Shown: piece by piece, positions 42,942-51,724 of the stretch
Layout of the letters: each line of letters opens with the position of its first letter
Position numbering within the stretch: the stretch's first letter is position 1
Assembly (NCBI GenBank): GCA_905233825.1
Contig: CAJOFE010000004.1
Location: forward strand, 1-64,000
DNA: 64,000 nt
Origin: an uncultured Prevotella sp.
GTDB taxonomy: Bacteria; Bacteroidota; Bacteroidia; Bacteroidales; Bacteroidaceae
Direction: 5' to 3'
Position numbers and translations under genes: made by a program
The notes under the pieces: model-generated
Databases searched by the model: none
Seen by the model: only the letters and a program-made list of their open reading frames with translations
Told to the model about the DNA's origin: nothing

Positions 42942-45497
42942 ATGAAACGCGTACTGAATATAGTATTACTGATGCTCATGGCGGCTACGGCTGTCATGGC
43001 GCAGAGCTACACGCTGAAGGGTGAAGTGGAGCCGGTGGTGCATGTCGGTGAGAACTTCAGGCTTCGCTATGTGCTTAATACGACAGATATTGACAGATTC
43101 ACATTAGGAAACATACCCGATGATATCGATGTGCTGATAGGTCCTAACCGTTCGACAAGCATCAGTATGGTGAACATCAATGGGCAGAGTAAGACTACCC
43201 AGACGTTGACGCTGACCTATGTGCTCTCTGCCACGAAGACGGGAAAGTTTACCATCCCAGCTGCCAGCGCTGTAGTTGAAGGTGAGACTATCAAGTCGGA
43301 ACCGCTGACGGTGCAGGTCATAGCTGGCAACGAGGCTGGAGGAAGGAGCAGGGAGGAAGGAACGAGGAGGAAGGAGAACGAATTCTTCGTGATGGTGACG
43401 GCCTCGAAGCGGCATGTGTCGGAATATGAGCCTTTCCTGTTGACCTATAAGGTGTGCTGGCATCCTGACGTGCCGGTAATCAATCTCGACCCCATCAACC
43501 TGGAGTTGCAGAACGTGTATATGCAGCCTTATAACGACACGCAGCAGAAGAGCAAGAAGGTGGAGACGATCAACGGGCGCGTGCTCGTCACCGTTGATTG
43601 GCAGCAATATGTCATCTATCCCCAAAAAGCAGGAAAACTGGTGATTCCCAGCATGAAGCTGATGGGATATGTGCGAGAGGACGTGGCCTACGACCCCTTC
43701 GACCCCTTCTCGTCGGGCTATCGGGAGATACCGAAGCAACTGGTGGCGCCAGCTCTTGAGATTCAGGTTGATGAAATGGCGGGCAAGCCTGCCGACTTCT
43801 CGGGTGGAGTGGGACGCTTCAACATTTCGGCACAACTCGACAAGGACGAGGTGAAGGAGAACACGCCCATCACGCTATCGGTGAAGGTGAGCGGAAAGGG
43901 TAACCTCAACATGCTGAAAGAGCCGTTGGCGGTGTTTCCCCGTGGCTTCGACACCTACGACACGAAGCAGACGGAGGACTTCCAATTGACTTCGGATGGC
44001 CTGAACGGCAGCGTGAACTATGAGTTCGTGGCTGTGCCCCAGCGTAAGGGCTCGTTTGTCATCCCTCCCGTGAAGCTGACCTATTTCGACACCGACAGCC
44101 GATCGTACAAGACGGTGCAGACGGATTCCTTCCATATCGAGGTGCTGAAAGGCGACGGCACGTCGAATGCTGTCCGCGATTTCTCTGTACAGGACGGTAC
44201 AGAGAATGGCGATATCCGACCCATCAAGACCGGGGTGGAAAAGGAGTCGCATAGTCAGTCGTTCTTTGCTTCCACAGCCTACTTCGTAGCCATTGCTCTG
44301 CTGCTGGTACTGTTCGTGGTGCTGTTTGCCATTCTCCGCTACCGGGCACATGGTCAGGAAGATGTAGTAAAGGCTAAGGGAAAGCGTGCCAACAAGATGG
44401 CAGTACGCAAGTTACGCAAGGCTGCAAAGCTGATGAAGGAGAACAAGCCTGCGGCATTCTACGATGAGACACTGCGTGCTCTGTGGGGCTATGTAGGCGA
44501 CAAGCTGAACATCCCCGTCAGCCAGCTGTCGCGTGAGAATATCAGTCAGCGCCTGCAGGAACGTGGGGTGGGCGACGACATCACTTCCAAGTTTATCGAA
44601 GCAATCGACGAATGCGAGTTCGTGCGCTATGCTCCTGGTGATCCGCAAGGTAATATGAACAAGGTCTATGAAAAGTCGATAACGGCTATTGAGCAGATTG
44701 AGAGCGTGAAGAAGAAGGTGAAGAAGGGCGCTATGCATGGCTCGTTGTCTGTTGTACTTTGTACATTCTTCATTCTTCATTCTTCATTCTTCATTTCCGA
44801 AGCTGGGGCGCAGACGAAGGTACAAGCCGACGAGGCCTTCAGTCAGGAAGAGTATGAAGAGGCGATAGAGATGTACGGAAAGCTGGTAGAAGGGAAGCCC
44901 AGCGCCGAGGTCTATTACAACATGGGAAATGCCTACTATCGGCTCGACAGCATAGCACGTGCCATCCTCTGCTATGAGCGTGCCTTGCTGCTCCAGCCTG
45001 GCGATGATGACGTGCGCTTCAATCTTCAGGTGGCCCGTTCAAAGACGGTGGATAAGATTGCTCCTGAGCGCGAGATGTTCTTCGTCACGTGGTATCACTC
45101 GTTGGTGAACTTCCTGAGTGTTGATGCTTGGGCCTACGTTGCCCTCGTCGCATTGGCTTTGACCGTAGTAGCATTGTTGGTCTATTTCTTCGCCTATGAC
45201 GACCGCCTGCGCCGTATCACCTTCTTCATGTCGATAGCCATGCTGGTGCTGTTCCTTTTGGGCAATCTGTTTGCCTGGCAACAGCAGAAGCTGCTGGTGG
45301 GTCACGATTCGGCCATTGTGATGGAGGAGAGCGTGGTCGTGAAGAATATCCCTTCGGAAAACGGTTCCGATGAGTTTACCATTCATGCAGGAACAAAAGT
45401 CATCATCACCGACGACACCATGAGCGACTGGAAGCAGATATTACTCCCCGATGGCCGCGAGGGATGGGTCAGAGTCGGTGGGATGGAAAAAATTTAA
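42942..45497 (+). CDS. Fused BatD and BatE (TPR/SH3) protein
   Basis: An 851-residue protein. Residues 1-597 are BatD: signal peptide MKRVLNIVLLMLMAATAVMAQ, repeated beta domains, a membrane helix near 452-470 (TAYFVAIALLLVLFVVLFAI) and a helical cytoplasmic part. Met598 (44733) begins a BatE-like protein with its own signal-like segment (LCTFFILHSSFFIS), TPR units (YYNMGNAYYRLDSIARAILC), two membrane helices and an SH3-like end (LLPDGREGWVRVGG). No stop separates the two. The segment GGRSREEGTRRKENE (about 137-151) is encoded by purine-rich repeat DNA. Confidence 0.88.
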   Translation: MKRVLNIVLLMLMAATAVMAQSYTLKGEVEPVVHVGENFRLRYVLNTTDIDRFTLGNIPDDIDVLIGPNRSTSISMVNINGQSKTTQTLTLTYVLSATKTGKFTIPAASAVVEGETIKSEPLTVQVIAGNEAGGRSREEGTRRKENEFFVMVTASKRHVSEYEPFLLTYKVCWHPDVPVINLDPINLELQNVYMQPYNDTQQKSKKVETINGRVLVTVDWQQYVIYPQKAGKLVIPSMKLMGYVREDVAYDPFDPFSSGYREIPKQLVAPALEIQVDEMAGKPADFSGGVGRFNISAQLDKDEVKENTPITLSVKVSGKGNLNMLKEPLAVFPRGFDTYDTKQTEDFQLTSDGLNGSVNYEFVAVPQRKGSFVIPPVKLTYFDTDSRSYKTVQTDSFHIEVLKGDGTSNAVRDFSVQDGTENGDIRPIKTGVEKESHSQSFFASTAYFVAIALLLVLFVVLFAILRYRAHGQEDVVKAKGKRANKMAVRKLRKAAKLMKENKPAAFYDETLRALWGYVGDKLNIPVSQLSRENISQRLQERGVGDDITSKFIEAIDECEFVRYAPGDPQGNMNKVYEKSITAIEQIESVKKKVKKGAMHGSLSVVLCTFFILHSSFFISEAGAQTKVQADEAFSQEEYEEAIEMYGKLVEGKPSAEVYYNMGNAYYRLDSIARAILCYERALLLQPGDDDVRFNLQVARSKTVDKIAPEREMFFVTWYHSLVNFLSVDAWAYVALVALALTVVALLVYFFAYDDRLRRITFFMSIAMLVLFLLGNLFAWQQQKLLVGHDSAIVMEESVVVKNIPSENGSDEFTIHAGTKVIITDDTMSDWKQILLPDGREGWVRVGGMEKI

Positions 45498-45518
45498 GTT
45501 CTCATCTTTCAATAAGAA

Positions 45519-46211
45519 ATGGACTGGATAGGACTCGACAAGCAATGGCTATTAGCCTTGAACGGCAGCGATTCGTTATTCCTCGATTCGCTGGTGAAGA
45601 CGTTGACGGCTACCGTCACCTGGGTTCCGCTATATCTGGCATTGCTATATGTCGTAGTGAAAAACAGCGACAACGCCAGGAAAGTCCTGATCATCTTGGG
45701 GTGTGCAGTCCTCTGTGTGCTACTGGCTGGCACTATCGACGACAGCATCGTAAAACCCTTAGTGGCACGCTGGCGGCCAGCCCGTGACCCGGAGATAGGC
45801 ATGAGTGTGGATATTGTCAATGGCTACCGTGGAGGTCGCTACGGCTTCTTCTCGGCCCATGCTTCCAATACTTTCAGCATTGCCGTGTTTTTCTCGCTGC
45901 TCATCAGGGACAAGTTGCTCAGTGTGGCTATGGTCACATGGTCGCTGGTGAACTGCTGGACGAGGCTGTATCTGGGCGTTCACTATCCGGGCGACATCCT
46001 TGTTGGCCTGTTGTGGGGCGGCATCGTGGGAACGGCAGTATGGTACTTTTATTCGAAGATGGAAAAGAAAGCTGAGCAGCCATCGACTTTCATTTCTCTG
46101 CAATACACCACGACCGGCTATCAGCGTTCGCACCTGGATGTCGTCTTCTGTGTGTTGGCCTTTACGCTTTTCTTTGCCGTGATGAAGGCCTGTTTTTCCA
46201 TTTATATGTAA
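45519..46211 (+). CDS. PAP2-family membrane phosphatase
   Basis: A 230-residue integral membrane phosphatase. The three PAP2 motifs are visible: KPLVARWRP, FFSAHASNT (variant of PSGH, with Ala in place of Gly) and RLYLGVHYPGD. The substrate could be undecaprenyl pyrophosphate or a lipid phosphate. It begins 21 bases after batDE and ends 6 before queA, so it may be co-transcribed with them. The C terminus has a further membrane helix. Confidence 0.88.
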   Translation: MDWIGLDKQWLLALNGSDSLFLDSLVKTLTATVTWVPLYLALLYVVVKNSDNARKVLIILGCAVLCVLLAGTIDDSIVKPLVARWRPARDPEIGMSVDIVNGYRGGRYGFFSAHASNTFSIAVFFSLLIRDKLLSVAMVTWSLVNCWTRLYLGVHYPGDILVGLLWGGIVGTAVWYFYSKMEKKAEQPSTFISLQYTTTGYQRSHLDVVFCVLAFTLFFAVMKACFSIYM

Positions 46212-46217
46212 ACGACG

Positions 46218-47465
46218 ATGAATACTAAGCAAATCAGCATTAGTGATTATAATTACGAGCTCCCCGACGAGCGAATAGCCAAGTTCCCTGTCACACCACG
46301 CGACCACTCCCAGCTGCTGGTCTATGACAAAGGCAAGATTGCCGATGACCATTTCTACAATCTGGCCGACCATCTGCCAAAGGGCTCCCTGATGGTGTTC
46401 AACAATACGAAGGTCATTCAGGCACGTATACTTTTCCGCAAGGCTACGGGTGCCCTCATCGAGATTTTCCTCTTAGAGCCATACGAACCAGCCGACTATG
46501 AGCAGATGTTTGTCACACGTGGAAGCTGTTCGTGGCTCTGTATGGTGGGCAATCTGAAGAAATGGAAAGAGGATGTGCTGACCCGGGAACTGGAAACGGA
46601 AGACGGAACCTGGAGAATCACGGCTAATCGTGGCCCTCTTATCGGCACTTCCTATCGCATCGATTTCACCTGGGAGCCTCTCACCTCACACTTCTCACCC
46701 CTCACTTTTGCCGAGATTCTTGATGCTGTAGGCCAGTTGCCTATTCCTCCCTATCTGAACCGTGAGACGCAGCAGAGCGACCTCACCACCTATCAGACCG
46801 TCTATTCCAAAATCAAAGGCAGCGTGGCGGCACCTACTGCCGGTCTTCATTTCACACCACAGGTGCTGGCCAGTCTCGACCAGCACGGCATCGACCGTGA
46901 GGAGCTGACGCTGCATGTGGGTGCTGGCACCTTCAAGCCTGTGAAAAGTCAGACGATGGAAGGGCACGAGATGCATACGGAGCATGTCTGCGTGCGCCGT
47001 CAGACGCTGGAGAAGCTGCTGGCCCATCAATGTCAGGCTATTGCCGTAGGCACCACCAGCGTGCGAACCTTGGAGAGCCTCTATTACATGGGATTGAAAG
47101 TGATGGCCGATGACCGTCTGACGGAAGAGCAGTTGCACGTCGAGCAATGGGAGCCCTACGAGCTGCCTGACAGTACCCAGCATCCTTCTCGTCAGCAGGT
47201 GTGCGATGCCATACAGGCGCTGCTTTCATGGCTCGATGCCCATGAACTTGAAGCCCTTCATGCCTCTACGCAGATCATCATTGCCCCAGGCTATGAGTTC
47301 AAGATTGTGGCGCAGCTGGTCACCAATTTCCATCAGCCGCAATCCACTTTGCTGCTCTTAGTTAGCGCCTTCACGCAAGGCCATTGGCACGAAATCTACA
47401 ACCACGCACTCAGTCACGACTATCGCTTCCTGAGCTACGGAGACAGTTCCCTCCTTACTCCCTAA
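46218..47465 (+). CDS. queA: S-adenosylmethionine:tRNA ribosyltransferase-isomerase QueA
   Basis: A 415-residue enzyme making epoxyqueuosine in the tRNA wobble position. Typical segments are YNYELPDERIAKFPVTPRDH, GSLMVFNNTKVIQARI, GSVAAPTAGLHFTP and HVGAGTFKPVKSQTMEGHEM, followed by TNFHQPQSTLLLLVSAF. It is longer than the E. coli enzyme. The stretch PLTSHFSPLTF (about 154-164) is encoded by a CTCAC-type repeat and may be a captured intergenic sequence. Confidence 0.94.
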   Translation: MNTKQISISDYNYELPDERIAKFPVTPRDHSQLLVYDKGKIADDHFYNLADHLPKGSLMVFNNTKVIQARILFRKATGALIEIFLLEPYEPADYEQMFVTRGSCSWLCMVGNLKKWKEDVLTRELETEDGTWRITANRGPLIGTSYRIDFTWEPLTSHFSPLTFAEILDAVGQLPIPPYLNRETQQSDLTTYQTVYSKIKGSVAAPTAGLHFTPQVLASLDQHGIDREELTLHVGAGTFKPVKSQTMEGHEMHTEHVCVRRQTLEKLLAHQCQAIAVGTTSVRTLESLYYMGLKVMADDRLTEEQLHVEQWEPYELPDSTQHPSRQQVCDAIQALLSWLDAHELEALHASTQIIIAPGYEFKIVAQLVTNFHQPQSTLLLLVSAFTQGHWHEIYNHALSHDYRFLSYGDSSLLTP

Positions 47466-47520
47466 CTCCCTTCTTCCTTCCTCCTTTCTCCACACCTCCT
47501 TTCTCCTTACTCCTGGAATA

Positions 47521-47991
47521 TCACTCATGATGATACGGCTCGCCCTTGATGATGGTGCAGGCACGATAGATCTGCTCCACGAATACTAGGCGTACCATCT
47601 GGTGGGAGAAGGTCAGCCTTGAAAGTGACAGTTGCTCGTTGGCCCGCTCATAGACAGCAGGCGAGAAGCCATAGGGACCGCCGATGACGAACACCAGGCG
47701 CCGGGCCGTCAGTCGTTTGCGCTCTAACCAGGCAGCCAGCTCCACGCTGCACAGTTCCTTCCCATGCTCATCGAGCAGCACCACCGTGTCCTGAGGCTGC
47801 AATTGCTTCAGTATCAGCTCACCCTCAGCCGTCTTCTGCTGTTCTTCGGTTAGGTTCTTCGTGTTGCGTAGCTCTGGAATGACCGTAAAGCTGAAAGGCA
47901 TGTAGTGGCCTATGCGCTCCACATAGTCCCTGATGCCCGCATCGAAATGCTTGTCGGCAGTTCGTCCAACTACAACCAGTTCAGTCTTCAT
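47521..47991 (-). CDS. rlmH: 23S rRNA pseudouridine-1915 N3-methyltransferase RlmH
   Basis: A 156-residue SPOUT methyltransferase acting on assembled 70S ribosomes. It starts MKTELVVVGRTADKHFDAGI and has LLDEHGKELCSVELA, FVIGGPYGFSPAVYERAN and the knot-forming end MVRLVFVEQIYRACTIIKGE. The first 30 codons of the longer frame are upstream DNA, so the start at 47991 is used. It is divergent from the gene at 48098 and faces queA tail to tail. Confidence 0.95.
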   Translation of the reverse strand: MKTELVVVGRTADKHFDAGIRDYVERIGHYMPFSFTVIPELRNTKNLTEEQQKTAEGELILKQLQPQDTVVLLDEHGKELCSVELAAWLERKRLTARRLVFVIGGPYGFSPAVYERANEQLSLSRLTFSHQMVRLVFVEQIYRACTIIKGEPYHHE

Positions 47992-48070
47992 TTCCTCTGC
48001 AAAATTACAAATAATTCTCCATTTTCCATTCTTTTTTCTCAAAATCCGTGTAAAACTGATGCTATTTTTG

Positions 48071-48078
48071 TACCTTTG
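48071..48078 (+). promoter_or_regulatory. -7 element of the Sua5-family gene
   Basis: TACCTTTG at 48071-48078, twenty bases before the ATG at 48098. It excludes the much earlier in-frame start at 47933, which would overlap rlmH. Confidence 0.7.
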
Positions 48079-48097
48079 CACGCAAATTCATCAAAAC

Positions 48098-48664
48098 ATG
48101 ACACAGGAACAAGATATCAAAAATGCTGTAGAGGTGCTGCGGAAGGGTGGGGTGATACTCTATCCTACGGACACGGTTTGGGGAATAGGCTGCGATGCCA
48201 CAAACGAAGAGGCTGTGGCAAGGGTTTACAAGATTAAGCAACGCGACGATTCGAAGGCGTTGATCTGCCTGGTGGATAGTGATGCCCGTTTGCAACGTTA
48301 TGTGCGACAGGTGCCTGAGGTGGCCTGGCAGCTCATCGACTGCATTGTGAAGCCCACCACGCTCATCCTCGACGGTGCCGTTAATCTGGCTCCCAACCTC
48401 ATTGCCGAAGATGGCAGCATTGGCATCCGTATTACGCAGGAGGCATTCTCGCATGAGCTATGCTACCGTTTCCAGAAGGCCATTGTCTCGACCTCGGCCA
48501 ACATCAGCGGCGAGCCGGCTGCGCAGAACTATCGCGACATAGATCCTCGCATCCTGGAACAGGTGGATTATGTATGCTGGTCACGCCGTCAGGAGCATAA
48601 ACCCCATCAGCCCTCCAGCATCATCAAGCTGGGAATGGGTGGTGAGGTGAAGGTCATCCGCTGA
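48098..48664 (+). CDS. Sua5/YciO/YrdC-family threonylcarbamoyl-AMP synthase-like protein
   Basis: A 188-residue protein of the family that makes threonylcarbamoyl-AMP for the t6A tRNA modification. It has GGVILYPTDTVWGIGCDA, YKIKQRDDSKALICLV and IVSTSANISGEPA. The length matches the short single-domain type. It could be the t6A enzyme itself (TsaC-like) or the less understood YciO type; both share the fold. MtaB at 49383 acts on t6A, so the neighbourhood fits. Confidence 0.85.
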   Translation: MTQEQDIKNAVEVLRKGGVILYPTDTVWGIGCDATNEEAVARVYKIKQRDDSKALICLVDSDARLQRYVRQVPEVAWQLIDCIVKPTTLILDGAVNLAPNLIAEDGSIGIRITQEAFSHELCYRFQKAIVSTSANISGEPAAQNYRDIDPRILEQVDYVCWSRRQEHKPHQPSSIIKLGMGGEVKVIR

Positions 48665-48690
48665 CCAACATTACATGTCAGACTATACAA

Positions 48691-48731
48691 AAAGAAAATA
48701 CTGCTGAGCGAATGCCCAGCAGTATTCTTTT
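48691..48731. terminator. Bidirectional terminator between convergent genes
   Basis: AATACTGCTG (48697-48706) and CAGCAGTATT (48717-48726) form a perfect 10-bp stem with a ten-base loop. CTTTTAA follows on the plus side and a T-rich stretch (complement of CAAAAAGAAA) on the minus side. It serves the genes ending at 48664 and 48752. Confidence 0.9.
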
Positions 48732-48751
48732 AACTCTTAGTCCACTGTAGA

Positions 48752-49105
48752 TTACTCAGCAGCCTCTTCAGTAGCAGCCTCAGCCTCAGCGGGAGCATTC
48801 AGAGCAGCCTCGAAAGCCTTCACAGCAGCCTCGAAAGCAACCTTGAACTCAGCGTTGGTGGTGTCAGCAGCGGCGATGATCTCAGCCTTCTTAGCCTCAG
48901 CAACAGCGATGCAAGCGGCAGAGTCGATAGCCTCAGCACCCTCCTCGAGGATGAACTCGGGAACGATAGCCTCAGCCTGGGCCTGAGCCTCAGCCTTCAG
49001 AGCGTTGTAGATAGAATCAACCTGCTCAGCAGTAGCTGTTTTGGGAGCCTCCTGACATGCTACAAACATTGCAGCAGCAGCGAACATAAATGCAATCTTT
49101 TTCAT
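48752..49105 (-). CDS. Small alanine/glutamate-rich lipoprotein
   Basis: A 117-residue lipoprotein (MKKIAFMFAAAAMFVACQEA). The mature part is helical and made mostly of Ala and Glu, ending AEAEAATEEAAE. Function unknown; low-complexity helical lipoproteins of this size are often abundant envelope components, but that is a guess. The codons are very uniform, suggesting strong expression. It has its own promoter at 49157 and a strong terminator. Confidence 0.8.
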   Translation of the reverse strand: MKKIAFMFAAAAMFVACQEAPKTATAEQVDSIYNALKAEAQAQAEAIVPEFILEEGAEAIDSAACIAVAEAKKAEIIAAADTTNAEFKVAFEAAVKAFEAALNAPAEAEAATEEAAE

Positions 49106-49156
49106 TTCTTTGCTTTTTTAAATCTGTAAAACAATCATTTGGTTATTAAAACGGTG

Positions 49157-49164
49157 CAAAGGTA
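49157..49164 (-). promoter_or_regulatory. -7 element of the small lipoprotein gene
   Basis: TACCTTTG on the minus strand (complement of 49157-49164), about 50 bases before the start at 49105. Confidence 0.7.
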
Positions 49165-49334
49165 GGTATTTTTTCAATACGGCGTATCATTTTTTTTGAT
49201 TTTTTTTATGTCTTTTCTGTAACTTTTTCGCAAGTTATTGAATATCAGCGAGTTTTGAATTGTTAAAAAATCTTTCTTTTTTGGTTGGCTTGATTTTTAT
49301 TAAGGTTTTTGAGTGTAAATTCGACAGAAATGTG

Positions 49335-49342
49335 TAACTTTG
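49335..49342 (+). promoter_or_regulatory. -7 element of mtaB
   Basis: TAACTTTG at 49335-49342, about 40 bases before the mtaB start. The region upstream is T-rich. Confidence 0.68.
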
Positions 49343-49382
49343 CACTTGAAATAGAAACAGGGTCATCAGGAAAACAATAAGA

Positions 49383-50717
49383 ATGATAGACACATCGGCT
49401 TTTCAGGGCAAAACGGCGGCTTACTATACGTTAGGTTGTAAGCTGAACTTCTCAGAGACATCTACCTTCGGACGGATGCTTCAGGAGCTGGGCGTACGTA
49501 CTGCGATGAAGGGTGAGGTGGCCGACATCTGTCTGATCAATACCTGTTCGGTGACTGAGGTGGCTGACCACAAATGTCGTCAGGCCATCCACCGCATGGT
49601 GAGACAGCATCCGGGGGCGTTCGTAGTGGTGACAGGCTGTTATGCACAGTTAGAGGCTGAAGCTGTCAGTAAGATAGAGGGTGTGGATTTGGTATTGGGC
49701 TCGAATGAGAAGGCCAATCTGCTTCAATTCTTGAATGATGCCTTTGTGCAGCGCAGTAATGTGCCTGTCTATCTGGCGCAGAAAACGAAGGACATCACTT
49801 CGTTTGCACCCAGTTGCTCGCGTGGTAACCGCACGCGCTTCTTCTTGAAGGTGCAGGACGGTTGCGACTATTTCTGCACCTATTGCACCATCCCCTATGC
49901 GCGTGGCTTCAGTCGTAACCCAACGATCTGCTCACTGGTCAGGCAGGCTGAGGAGGCAGTTGCAGAGGGTGGAAAGGAGATTGTACTGACGGGAGTGAAC
50001 ATCGGCGACTTCGGTAAGACTACGGGTGAGCGTTTCATTGACTTGGTGCGTGCGCTCGACCAAGTGGAGGGTATCAGTCGCTACCGTATCAGCAGTCTGG
50101 AGCCAGATTTGCTGAGCGAAGAGCTCATCACATATTGTGCTTGTGAGAGTCGGGCTTTCATGCCCCATTTCCACATACCCCTGCAAAGCGGCAGCGATGA
50201 AGTGCTGCGCCTGATGCATCGTCACTACGACAGCCAGCTGTTTGCTGACAAGATTCTGCGTATCAAGGAGCTAATGCCGGAGGCTTTCATCGGTGTGGAT
50301 GTGATGGTTGGGTGCCGGGGCGAGACACCTGAGTGCTTCGAAGAAACCTATGAGTTGCTGCAACGTCTGCCTGTCACGCAGTTGCATGTGTTTCCCTATT
50401 CAGAACGCCCTGGAACGGCAGCGCTGAAGATACCCTATATCGTGCCCGAGAAAGAAAAGAAACTACGTAGCAAGCGGCTGTTGGAACTGTCTGACGAGAA
50501 GACAGAGGCATTCTATGCCCAGCATATCGGTCAGCAGACTGAGGTGCTTTTCGAGAAGGCTACGCGAGGGCGTGCGATGCACGGTTTCACTCGTAATTAC
50601 ATCCGTGTGGAACTGTCGGTACGGGATGCCCGTCCTGAGCTCGACAATCAGCTGGTAAGTGTTGCGTTGGGTGAGTTTAATTATGATAAGACAGCTTTGA
50701 AAGTATGGATAAGGTAG
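49383..50717 (+). CDS. mtaB: tRNA threonylcarbamoyladenosine methylthiotransferase MtaB
   Basis: A 444-residue radical-SAM enzyme converting t6A37 to ms2t6A37 in tRNA. Cluster ligands are Cys19, Cys55 and Cys86 in the N-terminal domain and CDYFCTYC (161-168) in the radical-SAM domain. The segment YYTLGCKLNFSETSTF is typical of MtaB and distinguishes it from MiaB and RimO. A TRAM-like region ends the protein. It overlaps the next gene by 13 bases. Confidence 0.94.
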   Translation: MIDTSAFQGKTAAYYTLGCKLNFSETSTFGRMLQELGVRTAMKGEVADICLINTCSVTEVADHKCRQAIHRMVRQHPGAFVVVTGCYAQLEAEAVSKIEGVDLVLGSNEKANLLQFLNDAFVQRSNVPVYLAQKTKDITSFAPSCSRGNRTRFFLKVQDGCDYFCTYCTIPYARGFSRNPTICSLVRQAEEAVAEGGKEIVLTGVNIGDFGKTTGERFIDLVRALDQVEGISRYRISSLEPDLLSEELITYCACESRAFMPHFHIPLQSGSDEVLRLMHRHYDSQLFADKILRIKELMPEAFIGVDVMVGCRGETPECFEETYELLQRLPVTQLHVFPYSERPGTAALKIPYIVPEKEKKLRSKRLLELSDEKTEAFYAQHIGQQTEVLFEKATRGRAMHGFTRNYIRVELSVRDARPELDNQLVSVALGEFNYDKTALKVWIR

Positions 50718-51724
50718 CGATTGTCATTCTCAACTGGAACGGCGCTAAGATGCTGCGCCAATACCTGCCCAGCGTGCTTCAGTATTCACGTGACGAGGCT
50801 ACCATATATGTGGCCGATAATGCCTCTACCGACGATAGCTTGGAATTACTGCATGAACATTTCCCAGAAGTGAGGTTAATAGAGTTCGATAAGAACTGGG
50901 GCTTTGCGGAAGGTTACAACAAGGCATTGGCACAGATTGATGCAGAGTACTATCTGCTGCTGAACAGCGATGTCGAGGTGACACACCACTGGCTGACGCC
51001 GCTTATAGAGTTTATGGATGCTCATGAGGATGTGGCTACCTGTCAGCCTAAGCTGCTCAGCGTGCAGGACAAGGATGTGTTCGAGTATGCTGGTGCCAGT
51101 GGCGGCTTCCTCGATCGCTATGGCTACCCCTTCTGTCGTGGTCGCATCTTTGAAACGTTGGAGCGTGATGAAGGACAGTATGACTATCCTTCTGAGGTGT
51201 TGTGGGCTACTGGTGCCGCCCTTCTTGTGCGTGCGCATATATATAAAGATGTAGGTGGACTTGATCCGCGCTTCTTTGCTCACAGTGAGGAGATTGATAT
51301 GTGTTGGCGCATACGTCTGCGTGGCTACAAGATTTTCTGTCTGCCTGAGAGCCAGGTCTATCATGTAGGGGGTGGCACGCTTCCCAAAGGCAATCCCATG
51401 AAGACTTTCCTGAACTTCCGTAATAATTTGACGATGCTTTACAAGTGTCTGACTGATAGCGAGTTAAGGCATGTAATGCATTGGCGATGGTGGCTTGATT
51501 ATCTGGCTGCATGGGAGATGCTTATCTTGAAACACAATCTAGGCGACTTTAAGGCGGTCTATCGTGCGCGTCGTGCATTCAAGCGATGGCGCAAGGACTT
51601 TAAGACCGACAGATGGCAGATTCAGCAGAGCCGTGTGCAAAAAGAAATACCAGAGCAACGTAGGTTCTCATTGCTCTGGCAATACTATGTGAAAGGTCGC
51701 AAGCGCTTCAGCGACTTACCTTAA
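50705..51724 (+). CDS. Glycosyltransferase family 2 protein
   Basis: A 339-residue GT-A fold glycosyltransferase. It starts MDKVAIVILNWNGAKMLRQY and has YVADNASTDDSLELL, the metal-binding LLNSDVEVT and the acceptor region PRFFAHSEEIDMCWRIRLRG. The layout matches rhamnosyltransferase-like GT2 enzymes, but the sugar is not known. It overlaps mtaB by 13 bases at its start, and its end overlaps the convergent DUF4861 gene by 17. Confidence 0.9.
   Translation: MDKVAIVILNWNGAKMLRQYLPSVLQYSRDEATIYVADNASTDDSLELLHEHFPEVRLIEFDKNWGFAEGYNKALAQIDAEYYLLLNSDVEVTHHWLTPLIEFMDAHEDVATCQPKLLSVQDKDVFEYAGASGGFLDRYGYPFCRGRIFETLERDEGQYDYPSEVLWATGAALLVRAHIYKDVGGLDPRFFAHSEEIDMCWRIRLRGYKIFCLPESQVYHVGGGTLPKGNPMKTFLNFRNNLTMLYKCLTDSELRHVMHWRWWLDYLAAWEMLILKHNLGDFKAVYRARRAFKRWRKDFKTDRWQIQQSRVQKEIPEQRRFSLLWQYYVKGRKRFSDLP

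Noticed and set aside
47933..48097. Extended N terminus of the Sua5-family protein
   Set aside because: It would overlap rlmH, has no family similarity, and lies upstream of the promoter -7 element at 48071.
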